Shown: positions 50,051 through 58,860 of the stretch, one piece after another
How positions within the stretch are numbered: the stretch's first letter is position 1
Layout of the letters: each line of letters begins with the position of its first letter
Assembly: GCF_007474605.1 (NCBI RefSeq)
Contig: NZ_VHKL01000003.1
Coordinates: 347,156 to 411,155, forward strand
From: Rhodoligotrophos appendicifer
GTDB taxonomy: Bacteria; Pseudomonadota; Alphaproteobacteria; Rhizobiales; Im1
Length of the DNA stretch: 64,000 nucleotides
Reading direction: 5' to 3'
Notes under the pieces: generated by a model
Databases searched by the model: none
Seen by the model: the letters and a program-made list of their open reading frames with translations, nothing else
Told to the model about the DNA's origin: nothing
Position numbers and translations under genes: made by a program

Positions 50051-50428
50051 TCAAAGATGCTGCTTATAATCGAAGTCGCCGTCGCTCAGCAGCCAGAATT
50101 CGGAAATTTTGCCGTCCCTCAGGTGATAGAAATAGATCACCTCCGTCGAAAACCGCGTTTTCGTGGCCGAGAGCAGGCATTCGAAGACGAAGCGGATGGC
50201 GAACTTGTCCGCTTCCGCCACGATGTCGCGGATGTCGTAGCTGGATTCCAGGAAGTTCGGCACGTCCCATTGCAGCCGATTGCCTACATCCTCGAAGCTC
50301 AGGGTCTGCTGCCGATGATGGCCGATCATGTCGCGATGGTAGAACCGGTCCATCGCGGTGTGGTCGTAAGGGATCCACACCTCGCGCATCAATCGTTCGG
50401 CGAACTCCCGCGTCTGTTCCGCACCCAT
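50051..50428 (-). CDS. SnoaL-like (NTF2-fold) protein
   Basis: A 125-residue protein with the pattern of SnoaL-type cone folds: a helical start (EFAERLMREVWIPYDHTAMD), a central RFYHRDMIGHH and a beta-rich end (FSTEVIYFYHLRDGKISEFW). These are ligand-binding or isomerase-like proteins of many kinds. It is downstream of the Rieske oxygenase on the same strand, with a 156-base gap, and might act on the same substrate. Confidence 0.7.
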   Translation of the reverse strand: MGAEQTREFAERLMREVWIPYDHTAMDRFYHRDMIGHHRQQTLSFEDVGNRLQWDVPNFLESSYDIRDIVAEADKFAIRFVFECLLSATKTRFSTEVIYFYHLRDGKISEFWLLSDGDFDYKQHL

Positions 50429-50584
50429 CCTAACCCCTCTCCCACAAACGGATCACAGGGACGGACCCTCGCCGTCCCTCACCATCTTCCCGGCCACAAG
50501 ACAGCACAAGGCCGATGCCGGCCCGGGATCGTCTGACAGGCCTCCGCCCAGCCCGCTCGCTCCTGCCCCCGAGCGGGTTGATGG

Positions 50585-51814
50585 TCAGGCGCGGCTGATC
50601 TCCTCGAGATACCAGTTGATGTAGCGCAGCTCGTTCTGCTCCATGGGTGCGATCGGCCCGGGCGTGAAGTAATGCGAGCGCACGCCCCGGGCGGTGTGTT
50701 CGATGATCTTCTTGTCTTCCTCCGTCGTCACCTTCCACAGCCAGGTGAGCTTGTCGAGGTCGTAGTCCTCGCCCTCGACCGCATCGCCGCGCACGAGCCA
50801 GATCAGCTCCATTTCGCAGCTGTCCGTCGTCTTCGGGATGAAGCGATAGATCATGCCGTGATCGGGGTAGCAGACGAGGAAGCTCGTGCCGCCGAGATGA
50901 ACGGAGGTGACCCCGCCGTCGAATTGCGTGAAGCGCCCCATCAGCGGCGCGACCGGTGAGCCGTCCTGGCTGCCGCTGGAGACGCCGTCATAGAGCGCAT
51001 AGCGGAAGGTGTGGATGGCCTCGTGGCCGCCCACCGAATTGCGCCAATTGTCGCCGCTGATGATCTCGATCCCGAGGGCGCAGGTGCGCTGCTCCATCGC
51101 CTCGTTCAGCTTGGCGATCATCTCCAGCGGCTGCTCCAGGGCATGGGTCAGGGAATATTCCGGATGCGCCGGTCCGCAATGATAGCATTCGACGTAATTT
51201 TCGACCGCCAGCTTCCAATTGGCGTCGATCTTGTAGCTTTCCCGATGCGCCACCCGCGCCTCGCCCCAGCCATACTGGCCGCAGCTGGCCCGCAGGGCCT
51301 GGGCGATGGGTTCGAAATCGAGCGGCGTCTCGGCGAAGGACAGGAAGATGAGGCCTTCCGCCACCCGCACAGTCAGCATCTTCAGGCCATGCGCCGAGCG
51401 GTCGAAATCCTTCGGCATCAGCCGGGCGGCTTTCAGGCTGCCGTCATTGCCGTAGGTCCAGGCGTGATAGGGGCAGACGAAGGACCGCGCATTGCCTTTG
51501 GGCTTCGTGCAGACCTCGGCGCCGCGATGCCGGCAGACATTCAGCATCGCGCGGATGACGCCGTCCTGGCCGCGGCTCAGGATGATCGCTTCGTTCTCGA
51601 TGTGGAACAGCTCGAAATCGCCGGGCTTGGGGATGATGGCCTCATGCCCGAGACAGTGCCAGTGCCGGCGGAACACCCGCTCCATGTCCCGCTCGAAGAT
51701 CGCCGGATCCATGTAGAAGGCGCGTGCCAGCCCATGGCCGGGCCGATGGGCGCCGACCAAGAGATCGATGCCGTCGCCGGTCTCTGTCGTCTGGGGAAAG
51801 GCAACCACACTCAT
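50585..51814 (-). CDS. Rieske non-haem iron oxygenase, alpha subunit (quaternary-ammonium type)
   Basis: A 409-residue oxygenase. The Rieske cluster is bound by Cys94, His96, Cys114 and His117 (CRHRGAEVC, CPYHAW). The catalytic iron ligands are His212 and His217 in ENYVECYHCGPAHPEY. The bridging acid position is Glu209 instead of the usual Asp, as in carnitine and glycine betaine monooxygenases (CntA, GbcA). This suggests a substrate with a quaternary amine. The start at 51814 follows TGGAG. No reductase gene is adjacent, so electrons must come from elsewhere. Confidence 0.87.
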   Translation of the reverse strand: MSVVAFPQTTETGDGIDLLVGAHRPGHGLARAFYMDPAIFERDMERVFRRHWHCLGHEAIIPKPGDFELFHIENEAIILSRGQDGVIRAMLNVCRHRGAEVCTKPKGNARSFVCPYHAWTYGNDGSLKAARLMPKDFDRSAHGLKMLTVRVAEGLIFLSFAETPLDFEPIAQALRASCGQYGWGEARVAHRESYKIDANWKLAVENYVECYHCGPAHPEYSLTHALEQPLEMIAKLNEAMEQRTCALGIEIISGDNWRNSVGGHEAIHTFRYALYDGVSSGSQDGSPVAPLMGRFTQFDGGVTSVHLGGTSFLVCYPDHGMIYRFIPKTTDSCEMELIWLVRGDAVEGEDYDLDKLTWLWKVTTEEDKKIIEHTARGVRSHYFTPGPIAPMEQNELRYINWYLEEISRA

Positions 51815-52100
51815 TGGGTCACTCCAGGCTTGCTCTGGTATGGAATAGAAGAACCCGAGCAGAATGTGCAAGGCGCGAAATCGCGCGGATGGCATCACGC
51901 TGCATCGACGGTCACGCTGCAATCTAGCGCGAAATCACCGGCACTTCCATCTCGCCTGGGCCCGGGTCCTTGCGACACGATCGCAAGGCCGATGCGGCCC
52001 TCTCTCCGCCCCTTTTTCTGCATGTGTGGCAAATGCCACCGCCGAGCCTCCTGGAACGTCCGACCGTGACCACCGGCACCTGTCACTTCGGAGGTCACCA

Positions 52101-52736
52101 ATGTCGGGCATCAGCGGGTTTCTCGGCTACGGGCCGGCCCAGATCGTTGCGGCCTATCTCATCATCCTCATCGTCCCCGGTCCGATCATGATTGCCATCG
52201 GCTGCCTGGCCTCCCTCCACGGCTTCAGGGCCGCCCTGCCCTTCATCATCGGCATCAGCCTGGGGACCGTGAGCTTGGCGGTCTCTGTCGCTCTGTTCAC
52301 CACCCACGCAGCCGCATGGGTGCCGGCCTATATGTTGTACTTCCTCGCCACCGCGGCCCTGCTGTGGACCGCCGTCCGGCTGCTGCGCTCCGCAGCGCCG
52401 GGGGATCTCGCCGAGTGCAGCGAGGGCTCGCCCCGGGCTCTCTTATCCGCCGGAATGGTGATCTCCATCTCCGATCCCCTGACCATCGCCTTCATGTCGG
52501 CGGCCTTTGTCGGCCCCTATGCAGGCCACGGCACCGACGGGACCAGCATCCTGGTCTTCGCCCTGCTGTTCGGCATTCCCGAAATCCTCTGGCATGTCAC
52601 CGCGGCCCTGGGGCTCTCGCGGCCCTCCATCCGCCGGGTGGCGGTGCGGGCCCACGCTGCCCTGAAAGCCACGGCCGCCGGCATCCTCAGCCTCGCTGCC
52701 GTCTCCTGCGCCGCCCGCGGCCTGGGCTGGGCCTGA
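52101..52736 (+). CDS. LysE/RhtB-family exporter
   Basis: A 211-residue inner-membrane protein with six predicted helices. LIILIVPGPIMIAIGCLASL near the N terminus is the family signature, followed by GISLGTVSLAVSVALF and ISISDPLTIAFMSAAFVGP. The start has a strong ribosome site (GGAGGT, 5 bases). Members export amino acids or similar small solutes; the substrate is not identifiable. It is monocistronic. Confidence 0.85.
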   Translation: MSGISGFLGYGPAQIVAAYLIILIVPGPIMIAIGCLASLHGFRAALPFIIGISLGTVSLAVSVALFTTHAAAWVPAYMLYFLATAALLWTAVRLLRSAAPGDLAECSEGSPRALLSAGMVISISDPLTIAFMSAAFVGPYAGHGTDGTSILVFALLFGIPEILWHVTAALGLSRPSIRRVAVRAHAALKATAAGILSLAAVSCAARGLGWA

Positions 52737-52814
52737 CCATCATCATGTGGGTGCAACGGAACGACTCCACCACATCCTGCGTTGTCGCGGCATGATCAAT
52801 GACCGAGATTGAGC

Positions 52815-53216
52815 ATGAACCCGGAAAAGCCGATCCTCATCGTCGAGGACGAGATCTTCGTCGCCTTGGACATCGAGCGGATTCTCTGCGAACAGGGCTA
52901 CAGCGTGGCAGCCATTGCCGCAGACCGCAATGAGGCCTTGGCCGCGGTGGATCATGCCGAGCTCGCCTTCGTTGACATCAATCTCCGCGACGGGATGACC
53001 GGGCCCGAGATCGCCGCCGATCTGGCGCGCAAGGGCGTCAAGGTCATCTATGTGACCGCCAATCCGGCCCAGATCGACCCACCCGCCGAGACGGCCATCG
53101 GCTTCATTCGCAAGCCCTTCTCGGACCAGAGCATTCTCGCCGCCGCGGCCCTCGGCTATGGCCGCATCGACCACGCCCGCGCGGCGGAAGCCGACGTCAC
53201 GGTCTTCGGCCCCTAG
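52815..53216 (+). CDS. Single-domain response regulator
   Basis: A 133-residue receiver domain: acidic pair in VEDEIF, phospho-acceptor Asp in FVDINLRDGMTG, Thr in VIYVTANP, Lys in FIRKPFSD. There is no output domain. Its stop is 13 bases from the stop of the convergent HWE kinase gene, and such stand-alone receivers are usual partners of HWE kinases. The start at 52815 is favoured over a TTG six bases earlier. Confidence 0.86.
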   Translation: MNPEKPILIVEDEIFVALDIERILCEQGYSVAAIAADRNEALAAVDHAELAFVDINLRDGMTGPEIAADLARKGVKVIYVTANPAQIDPPAETAIGFIRKPFSDQSILAAAALGYGRIDHARAAEADVTVFGP

Positions 53217-53229
53217 GTCGCGTCGCCGA

Positions 53230-54759
53230 TCACCCGGCGGCCGCGATCCGCAGCGATGTCTTGGGGATGGCAAGCGTCGCCTCCAGGCCGCTGGGCAGCC
53301 AGCTCCGCTCCAGTGACCCTCCAAGCTGGCTCTTCCCGCTGAGCTCCAGCAAACGGCTGCCGAAGCCGCGATAGTCGGGTGACACGGCAAGCTCCGGTCC
53401 CCCCAATTCGCGCCAGGTCAGGCGGACCGTGTCATCGTCATCCTCGACAGCGATCTCGATCGTCCCCTCGAGGCGGGACAATGCGCCATATTTGGCGGCA
53501 TTGGTCGCCAATTCGTGGAAGAACAGGGCAAACGGCGTCGCCGACCGGTCGTCGATCTCGGGATCATAGCCGCGGATGGTGATCCTGGCCTTCTCTGTGT
53601 CCTGATAGGGCTGCAGGATCTGCTCCAGCAGCCGGTGCAGGCTGGTCTGCTGCGCCGCGGGCCGTGAGGCCGCGCTGTGTGGCCGCACGAAATCATGGGC
53701 GCGGCTGAGCGCCATGATCCGCAGCCTCAGATCATCCGCCACCGGTTTGATCGGCGGATGGGCCTGGGCTGTGAACGTGATGAGGCCGCTGATCACCGAG
53801 AAGATATTCTTGATCCTGTGGCTGAGCTCCTGGGAGATGATCTCCCTTTGCTCGAGCAGCAGCCGGTGCTCGTGGATGTCGGTGCAGGTCCCGAACCAGC
53901 GCGTGATGTCCCCGGTCGCATCCCGCATCGGCAGGGCCCGCCCCAGCACCCAGCGATAGACGCCGGAATGGTGGCGCAGGCGGTACTCGATCTCATAGGG
54001 CTCGCCCGTTTCCAGGGAACGCTTCCAGATGGTCCAGGCCCGGTCCTGGTCGTCGGCATGGAACATGCCGTTCCACCCTTCGCCATCGGTCGTCCCCTCC
54101 ACCATGCCGGTGAACGCATACCAGCGGGCATTGTAGTAATCGTGATAGCCGTCCGGGAGCGTCGACCACACCATCTGCGGCATGGTGTCGGCAAGGATGC
54201 GAAACCGCTGCTCGCTCTCCGACAGGGCAAGCGCCACGTTCCGCTGCGCGCTGGTATGGCGCTTGGCCGTCCGCCGCGCATGCAGGCGCAGCATGACGTT
54301 CTCCGCCAGCAGGGTGAGCCCCTGGCGCTGCAGGGCGGTCAGTCCCTCCCGGGGCGATGTGTCGATGACGCAGAGCGATCCGAGCGGGATCCCCTCCTCC
54401 GAGACCAGAGGCACGCCGGCATAGAAGCGGATATGCGGGGCGCCGGTCACCAGGATGTTGTCGGTAAACCGCTCATCCCGCCGCGCATCGGGAATGACCA
54501 TGATCTCCGGGCCGCTCATGGCGTGCACGCAGAAGGACACTTCCCGCGAGGTCTCCCGCGCCTCCAGCCCCAGCTTCCCCGGAAACACCTGCTGGTGCTC
54601 CTTGACCAGGGACACGAGCGAGATCGGCGTTCCGCACAGGGCTGCGGCATGGGCGGCGATGTCGTCGAGGCCGTCGTCCTCCGTCAAGCCCTCGACATCG
54701 TGTTCCGCAAGCGTGGCAAGACGATCCCGCTCGCAGACCCCGACAACCGCTCTCACCAT
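53230..54759 (-). CDS. GAF-PAS HWE/HisKA_2 sensor histidine kinase
   Basis: A 509-residue soluble kinase. An N-terminal GAF domain (about 15-170, with QQVFPGKLGLEARETSREVS) precedes a PAS domain with PAC motif (about 185-315, with FRILADTMPQMVWSTLPDG). The HWE/HisKA_2-type H box is EQREIISQELSHRIKNIFSV, and the ATP domain has FHELATNAAKYGALS and RGFGSRLLELS. The start at 54759 begins the GAF domain; the longer frame is not credible. It faces the single-domain regulator and probably signals to it. Confidence 0.9.
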   Translation of the reverse strand: MVRAVVGVCERDRLATLAEHDVEGLTEDDGLDDIAAHAAALCGTPISLVSLVKEHQQVFPGKLGLEARETSREVSFCVHAMSGPEIMVIPDARRDERFTDNILVTGAPHIRFYAGVPLVSEEGIPLGSLCVIDTSPREGLTALQRQGLTLLAENVMLRLHARRTAKRHTSAQRNVALALSESEQRFRILADTMPQMVWSTLPDGYHDYYNARWYAFTGMVEGTTDGEGWNGMFHADDQDRAWTIWKRSLETGEPYEIEYRLRHHSGVYRWVLGRALPMRDATGDITRWFGTCTDIHEHRLLLEQREIISQELSHRIKNIFSVISGLITFTAQAHPPIKPVADDLRLRIMALSRAHDFVRPHSAASRPAAQQTSLHRLLEQILQPYQDTEKARITIRGYDPEIDDRSATPFALFFHELATNAAKYGALSRLEGTIEIAVEDDDDTVRLTWRELGGPELAVSPDYRGFGSRLLELSGKSQLGGSLERSWLPSGLEATLAIPKTSLRIAAAG

Positions 54760-55031
54760 GCATGGAAACTCACTGTTGCACGCAACGTCTGGGCGTTGAG
54801 CCCTATCGCGTGTTCGCCCGTACAGCAACAAACGTAGAACATGGGAATTCGCTCCCTCCGCCCCCACCGCCGACGGTGATTTCCTTGTGACCGCCGCGAT
54901 CGCCGCGATCGGCTGCGTGCAATGACGAGGACGTGAAATCGACAATCCCACCGCCCTTTGGCATGGTGCGGGGCACGACTAAGTCGTCTGGGCTGCACCC
55001 TTGCCCGGTGCAGCGAGAAGGAAAACTGCCC

Positions 55032-55601
55032 ATGATCCGTCGCGATCTCCTGTCGCTGGCCTTCGCTCTCTTGGCCGCGTTCTTGCCGGCGCCCGGCTTT
55101 GCGGCGGGACCCGATGACGCCGCCTGGCAGGCGTTGTCCGCTGATGGCATCGTCCTCTTTCGCCACGCCACCGCCCCCGGCATCGGCGATCCCCCGGGCA
55201 TGTCCCTCGAGGACTGTTCGACCCAGCGCAATCTGAGCGAGGCGGGACGCGCCCAGGCCCGGCAGATCGGGGCGCGGTTTCGAGACCGCGGCGTCGCACC
55301 CGGCGCAGTCCTCACCTCCCGATGGTGCCGGGCCAGGGAGACGGCCGACCTCGCTTTCCCGGGACGGGCCAAGGTTGAGCCTGCCTTCGACTCCTTCTTT
55401 GGCAACCAGCAGTCCCGCGAGGCCCAGACCCGGGCGGCGCGCGCGCTGCTCTTGGCCTGGCGCGGCCCGGGCGTCTTGTTCGTCAGCACCCATCAGGTGA
55501 ACATCACCGCCTTGACGGGTCGCGTCCCGTCCTCCGGCGAGGGGATCGTGCTCAAGCCCGAGGGCGACGAGCTCGTGATCCTCGGCAGCCTCAAGCCCTA
55601 G
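55032..55601 (+). CDS. Secreted histidine phosphatase family protein
   Basis: A 189-residue protein with a signal peptide (about 1-24, ending PGFAAG). The phosphatase fold shows ADGIVLFRHATAPGIGD, SRWCRARETADLAF and the second histidine in VSTHQVNITALTG. The usual RHG catalytic motif is RHA here. It is probably periplasmic; the substrate is unknown. It is preceded by AAGGA and stands alone. Confidence 0.83.
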   Translation: MIRRDLLSLAFALLAAFLPAPGFAAGPDDAAWQALSADGIVLFRHATAPGIGDPPGMSLEDCSTQRNLSEAGRAQARQIGARFRDRGVAPGAVLTSRWCRARETADLAFPGRAKVEPAFDSFFGNQQSREAQTRAARALLLAWRGPGVLFVSTHQVNITALTGRVPSSGEGIVLKPEGDELVILGSLKP

Positions 55602-55638
55602 ACCGGCTGCACGCCTGAGGCGCCTGTCCGGCACCGGC

Positions 55639-56538
55639 TCATGTCGGGACGGGTCGCGACGGCAGGAGAATGCTGAATGCGGCCAGGGTGATCAGGAACA
55701 GGCCCGCATAATCCATCGGCGTGGGGCGCTCGCCCAGGATCAGCATGGCGCTGGCGACGCCGATCGCCGGCACCAGCAGCGTTCCGAGGCTGGCCAGCCC
55801 GAGCGGCAGGCGCGGCAGGATCGTGAACCACAGCACATAGGCGAGGATGAGCGCCACCACGACGTGATAGGCCAGCGCCAGGAGGGTGCTCTCGGCAAGC
55901 GGGTGATAGACGGGAACGCCTTCGAACAGCAGCATGCCTCCAATGGCGAAGGCGGCGCCGGTGAGCAGCTGCCAGGTGGCGATGGTGAGCGGCGCCGCGG
56001 CGACGGCCCACTTCTTCGTCACGACGCTGCCCAGGGCCCAGGAGATGCCGGCACACAGCGCAAACAGGAGCCCGATGCTGAAGCCGCCCGAGGCGACGAG
56101 CGGCGAGGACAGTGCCGCCAGCCCCGCCACACCCAGCCCGACCCCGACCAGCCGCTGCCAGCTCAGGGGCTCGGCAAGAAAGATCCGGGCGAAGATGACC
56201 GCCCAGACCGGCATGGTGAAGGTGACGATCACGGCCCGCGACGTCGGCGCCAAGAGCTGGGCATAGGCGAGGAACAGGTTGAAGCCGGCGATGGTCAGCA
56301 GGCCCGCAAGCAGGAGCGGCGCGATCTCGCGGCGCGAGACGGAGAGCCTGTCGCCGCGGATGAGCGCCGTCACCGCCAGGGCGAGCCCCGCCAGGGTCAG
56401 GGCGATGGCGCGGAAGGTCCAGGGCGAGATCTCGTTGAGCACGATCTTCACCGCCGGCCAATTCAGCCCCCAGAAGACGGCCAGGATCAGCACGCCGGCC
56501 AGATGCAGGGGCCGGGCGGAAGGTGTGGACAGTTTCAT
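55639..56538 (-). CDS. EamA/DMT-family transporter
   Basis: A 299-residue inner-membrane protein with ten predicted helices in two EamA repeats (VFWGLNWPAVKIVLNEISPW at the first repeat, GISWALGSVVTKKWAVAAAP at the second). The start overlaps the stop of the IclR regulator by 4 bp, so the regulator probably controls this exporter. The substrate is unknown. Confidence 0.88.
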   Translation of the reverse strand: MKLSTPSARPLHLAGVLILAVFWGLNWPAVKIVLNEISPWTFRAIALTLAGLALAVTALIRGDRLSVSRREIAPLLLAGLLTIAGFNLFLAYAQLLAPTSRAVIVTFTMPVWAVIFARIFLAEPLSWQRLVGVGLGVAGLAALSSPLVASGGFSIGLLFALCAGISWALGSVVTKKWAVAAAPLTIATWQLLTGAAFAIGGMLLFEGVPVYHPLAESTLLALAYHVVVALILAYVLWFTILPRLPLGLASLGTLLVPAIGVASAMLILGERPTPMDYAGLFLITLAAFSILLPSRPVPT

Positions 56539-57368
56539 GGTTGGAAGCGGGCTCCGATTTCGGCGGCTGCTTCCAGCATCGCCTTGAGGTGACGCGGCTC
56601 GCCATTCTCGATCGGCAGCCGCGGTGACAGCGTCGTGATGCTGATGCTGGCGATGAAGCGGCCACTCCGATCGAAGACCGGAACGCCGAGTCCGGCGAGA
56701 CCCACGATATAATCGTCGACGGCGAGTTCCCAGCCGCGGTCGCGGATCACGCGGGCGTCGGCCTCCAGAATGGCCGGGTCGGTTCGGGAGAAGATCGTGT
56801 GCTTGGGCAAGACGCCGCGCAGGACCCTGCCCCGCTCCTCCTCGCTGAGATAGGCGAGGATGACCCGCGGGCCCCCCGCGCAGTTCGGCGCAATCAGGGT
56901 GCCGATCGCCGACCATTGGGCCTCGATCTGCAGGTCGCGTGCTTTGACCCGGTCGAGGCAGAGCGCCTGCCCGCCGAAGCAGGACCACAAGAAGGCGTTC
57001 GCGCCGGTGAGTTCGGTGAGTCGGGCGAGTACCGGCTCGGCGACGTCGCGCAGCTCGCGGCCGTAATCCACCGCCGGGACCAGCGTCAGCAGCGCCGGGG
57101 CCAGCGCATAAGTCTGCGTGATCTCATCATAATGGACGAACTGCAGGACGCAGAGCGTATGCAGCAGCCGGCGCGCCGTGCTCTTGTCGAGCTGCGTCTG
57201 GCGGGACAGGTCTGCGAGGGAAAGATGGGTCTGGCCGGGCGTAAAGGCCCGCAGGAGCCGGGCGGCGCGCTCCACTGAGCGGACGAGCGGCACGCCGGGC
57301 GGAGACGTCGTCCCCCTCTCGGACCGCGTTCCCATGTCGGTTCTGAATCTGTCGAGTGCCTGTGTCAT
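56535..57368 (-). CDS. IclR-family transcriptional regulator
   Basis: A 277-residue regulator. The N-terminal winged helix (LSLADLSRQTQLDKSTARRL) is followed by an IclR ligand-binding domain (LTELTGANAFLWSCFGGQAL, WELAVDDYIVGLAGLGVPVF, with FDRSGRFIASISI). The start is uncertain: 57368, 57335 and 57416 are possible and none has a good ribosome site. It is divergent from the M20 peptidase and transport operon at 57506, which it may also control. Confidence 0.88.
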   Translation of the reverse strand: MTQALDRFRTDMGTRSERGTTSPPGVPLVRSVERAARLLRAFTPGQTHLSLADLSRQTQLDKSTARRLLHTLCVLQFVHYDEITQTYALAPALLTLVPAVDYGRELRDVAEPVLARLTELTGANAFLWSCFGGQALCLDRVKARDLQIEAQWSAIGTLIAPNCAGGPRVILAYLSEEERGRVLRGVLPKHTIFSRTDPAILEADARVIRDRGWELAVDDYIVGLAGLGVPVFDRSGRFIASISITTLSPRLPIENGEPRHLKAMLEAAAEIGARFQP

Positions 57369-57505
57369 TGCGTGATACAGAGTGCCACGTCTTGACACGC
57401 TGTAAAGAGCTTTCATAGGCTGGCCTCTGAGGGCTCACAGGGAGCTGTGCTGCAGGGACCGGTCGCGCACCCGAAAAGGTCGCCGCCGCAGGAGGGGAAG
57501 AGGGA

Positions 57506-58810
57506 ATGGCGCTTGCTCCGGATCTGCGTCGCGCGATCATCGACTCCGTCGCACACGGATTTGCCGAACAGCTTTCCTTCACGCAGAAGCTGGTGTCTTT
57601 CCCCTCGGTCCGGGGCGCCGAGCACACGGTCCAGGATTTCACGTTCCGGGAGCTGCAAAGGCGCGGTTACGCCATGGACCGTTTCCCCATGGACCGCGCG
57701 GCGATCGAGCACCATCCCGGCGGATCGCCGTGGTCGGAGGAGCATTCGCGCGCGCCGATCGTCGTGGGCATTCACCATCCCCGGACGGAAACAGGCCGTT
57801 CGCTGATCCTCCAGTCGCACCTGGATGTGGTTCCGACCGGGCCGGAGGCCATGTGGCAGCATTCGCCCTATGGCGGCGAGATCGTCGGCGACTGGATGTT
57901 CGGCCGCGGCTCCGCCGACATGAAGGCCGGCGCGGCGGCGAACATCTTTGCCCTGGATGCGCTCCGCCGCATCGGGCTGCAGCCGGCCGCCACCCTTTAT
58001 GTGCAGTCGGTGGTGGAGGAGGAATCGACCGGCAATGGCGCGCTCATGACCCATCTGCGCGGCTACAAGGCCGATGCGGTGCTGATCCCCGAGCCGGAGG
58101 ATGAGAAGCTCGTCCGCGCCAATGCCGGCGTGATCTGGTTCCAGGTGGAGCTGCGCGGTCTGCCGGTGCATGTGCGCGAGATGGGCGCCGGCGCCAATGC
58201 CATTGATGCCGCCTATCGCGTCATCGGCGAATTGCGCAAGCTGGAGCAGGCATGGAACGACCGCAAGGTCGACCACGAGCACTTCCAAAACGATCCGCAC
58301 CCCATCAATTTGAACATCGGCAAGATCGAGGGCGGCGACTGGGCCTCCTCGGTTCCCTGCTGGTGCCGCATCGATTGCCGCATCGCCATCTATCCGGGCG
58401 TGGATGCAGCTGCCGCGGCGCGCGAGATCAGCACGCGTGTTGCGGATTTCGCCCGGCACGATCCGTTCCTGTCCAACATGCCGCCCCAGGTCACCGTCAA
58501 TGGTTTCCACACCGAGGGCTATGTGCTCGCGCCCGGCTCGGCGGCGGAACGGGTCTTGGGCGAGGCCCATGAGGCCGCCACGGGCACGCCGCTCGAGACC
58601 CTGGTCACGCCGGCCTATCTCGATACCCGCGTCTATGCGCTCTACGACCGAATTCCAGCCTTGTGTTACGGGCCGGTTTCCCGGAACATCCACGGATTCG
58701 ATGAATGCGTGAGCATTTCGTCGGTGAAGCGGATCACGGCCGCCATGGCGCTGTTCATCGCCGAATGGTGTGGCACCGAGCCTCTGGCGGAGGCAGTGGC
58801 GGTAGACTGA
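57506..58810 (+). CDS. M20-family peptidase (ArgE/DapE type)
   Basis: A 434-residue metallohydrolase. The metal sites are QSHLDVVPTG (His105, Asp107), GRGSADMKAG (Asp138) and the general base and ligand in VVEEESTGNG (Glu171, Glu172). The dimerisation domain follows, and a final histidine occurs in NIHGFDECVS. Family members hydrolyse N-acyl amino acids or small peptides. It has a GAGGGA ribosome site and is the first gene of the transport operon. Confidence 0.9.
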   Translation: MALAPDLRRAIIDSVAHGFAEQLSFTQKLVSFPSVRGAEHTVQDFTFRELQRRGYAMDRFPMDRAAIEHHPGGSPWSEEHSRAPIVVGIHHPRTETGRSLILQSHLDVVPTGPEAMWQHSPYGGEIVGDWMFGRGSADMKAGAAANIFALDALRRIGLQPAATLYVQSVVEEESTGNGALMTHLRGYKADAVLIPEPEDEKLVRANAGVIWFQVELRGLPVHVREMGAGANAIDAAYRVIGELRKLEQAWNDRKVDHEHFQNDPHPINLNIGKIEGGDWASSVPCWCRIDCRIAIYPGVDAAAAAREISTRVADFARHDPFLSNMPPQVTVNGFHTEGYVLAPGSAAERVLGEAHEAATGTPLETLVTPAYLDTRVYALYDRIPALCYGPVSRNIHGFDECVSISSVKRITAAMALFIAEWCGTEPLAEAVAVD

Positions 58811-58860
58811 AGCACCGATCGCCAAACTCAATTTTAAAATCAGAACAGGGGAGTTATTCG

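Noticed and set aside
52743-53390. 215-residue minus-strand frame
   Set aside because: It is antisense to the single-domain response regulator, whose receiver residues are complete in the plus frame.
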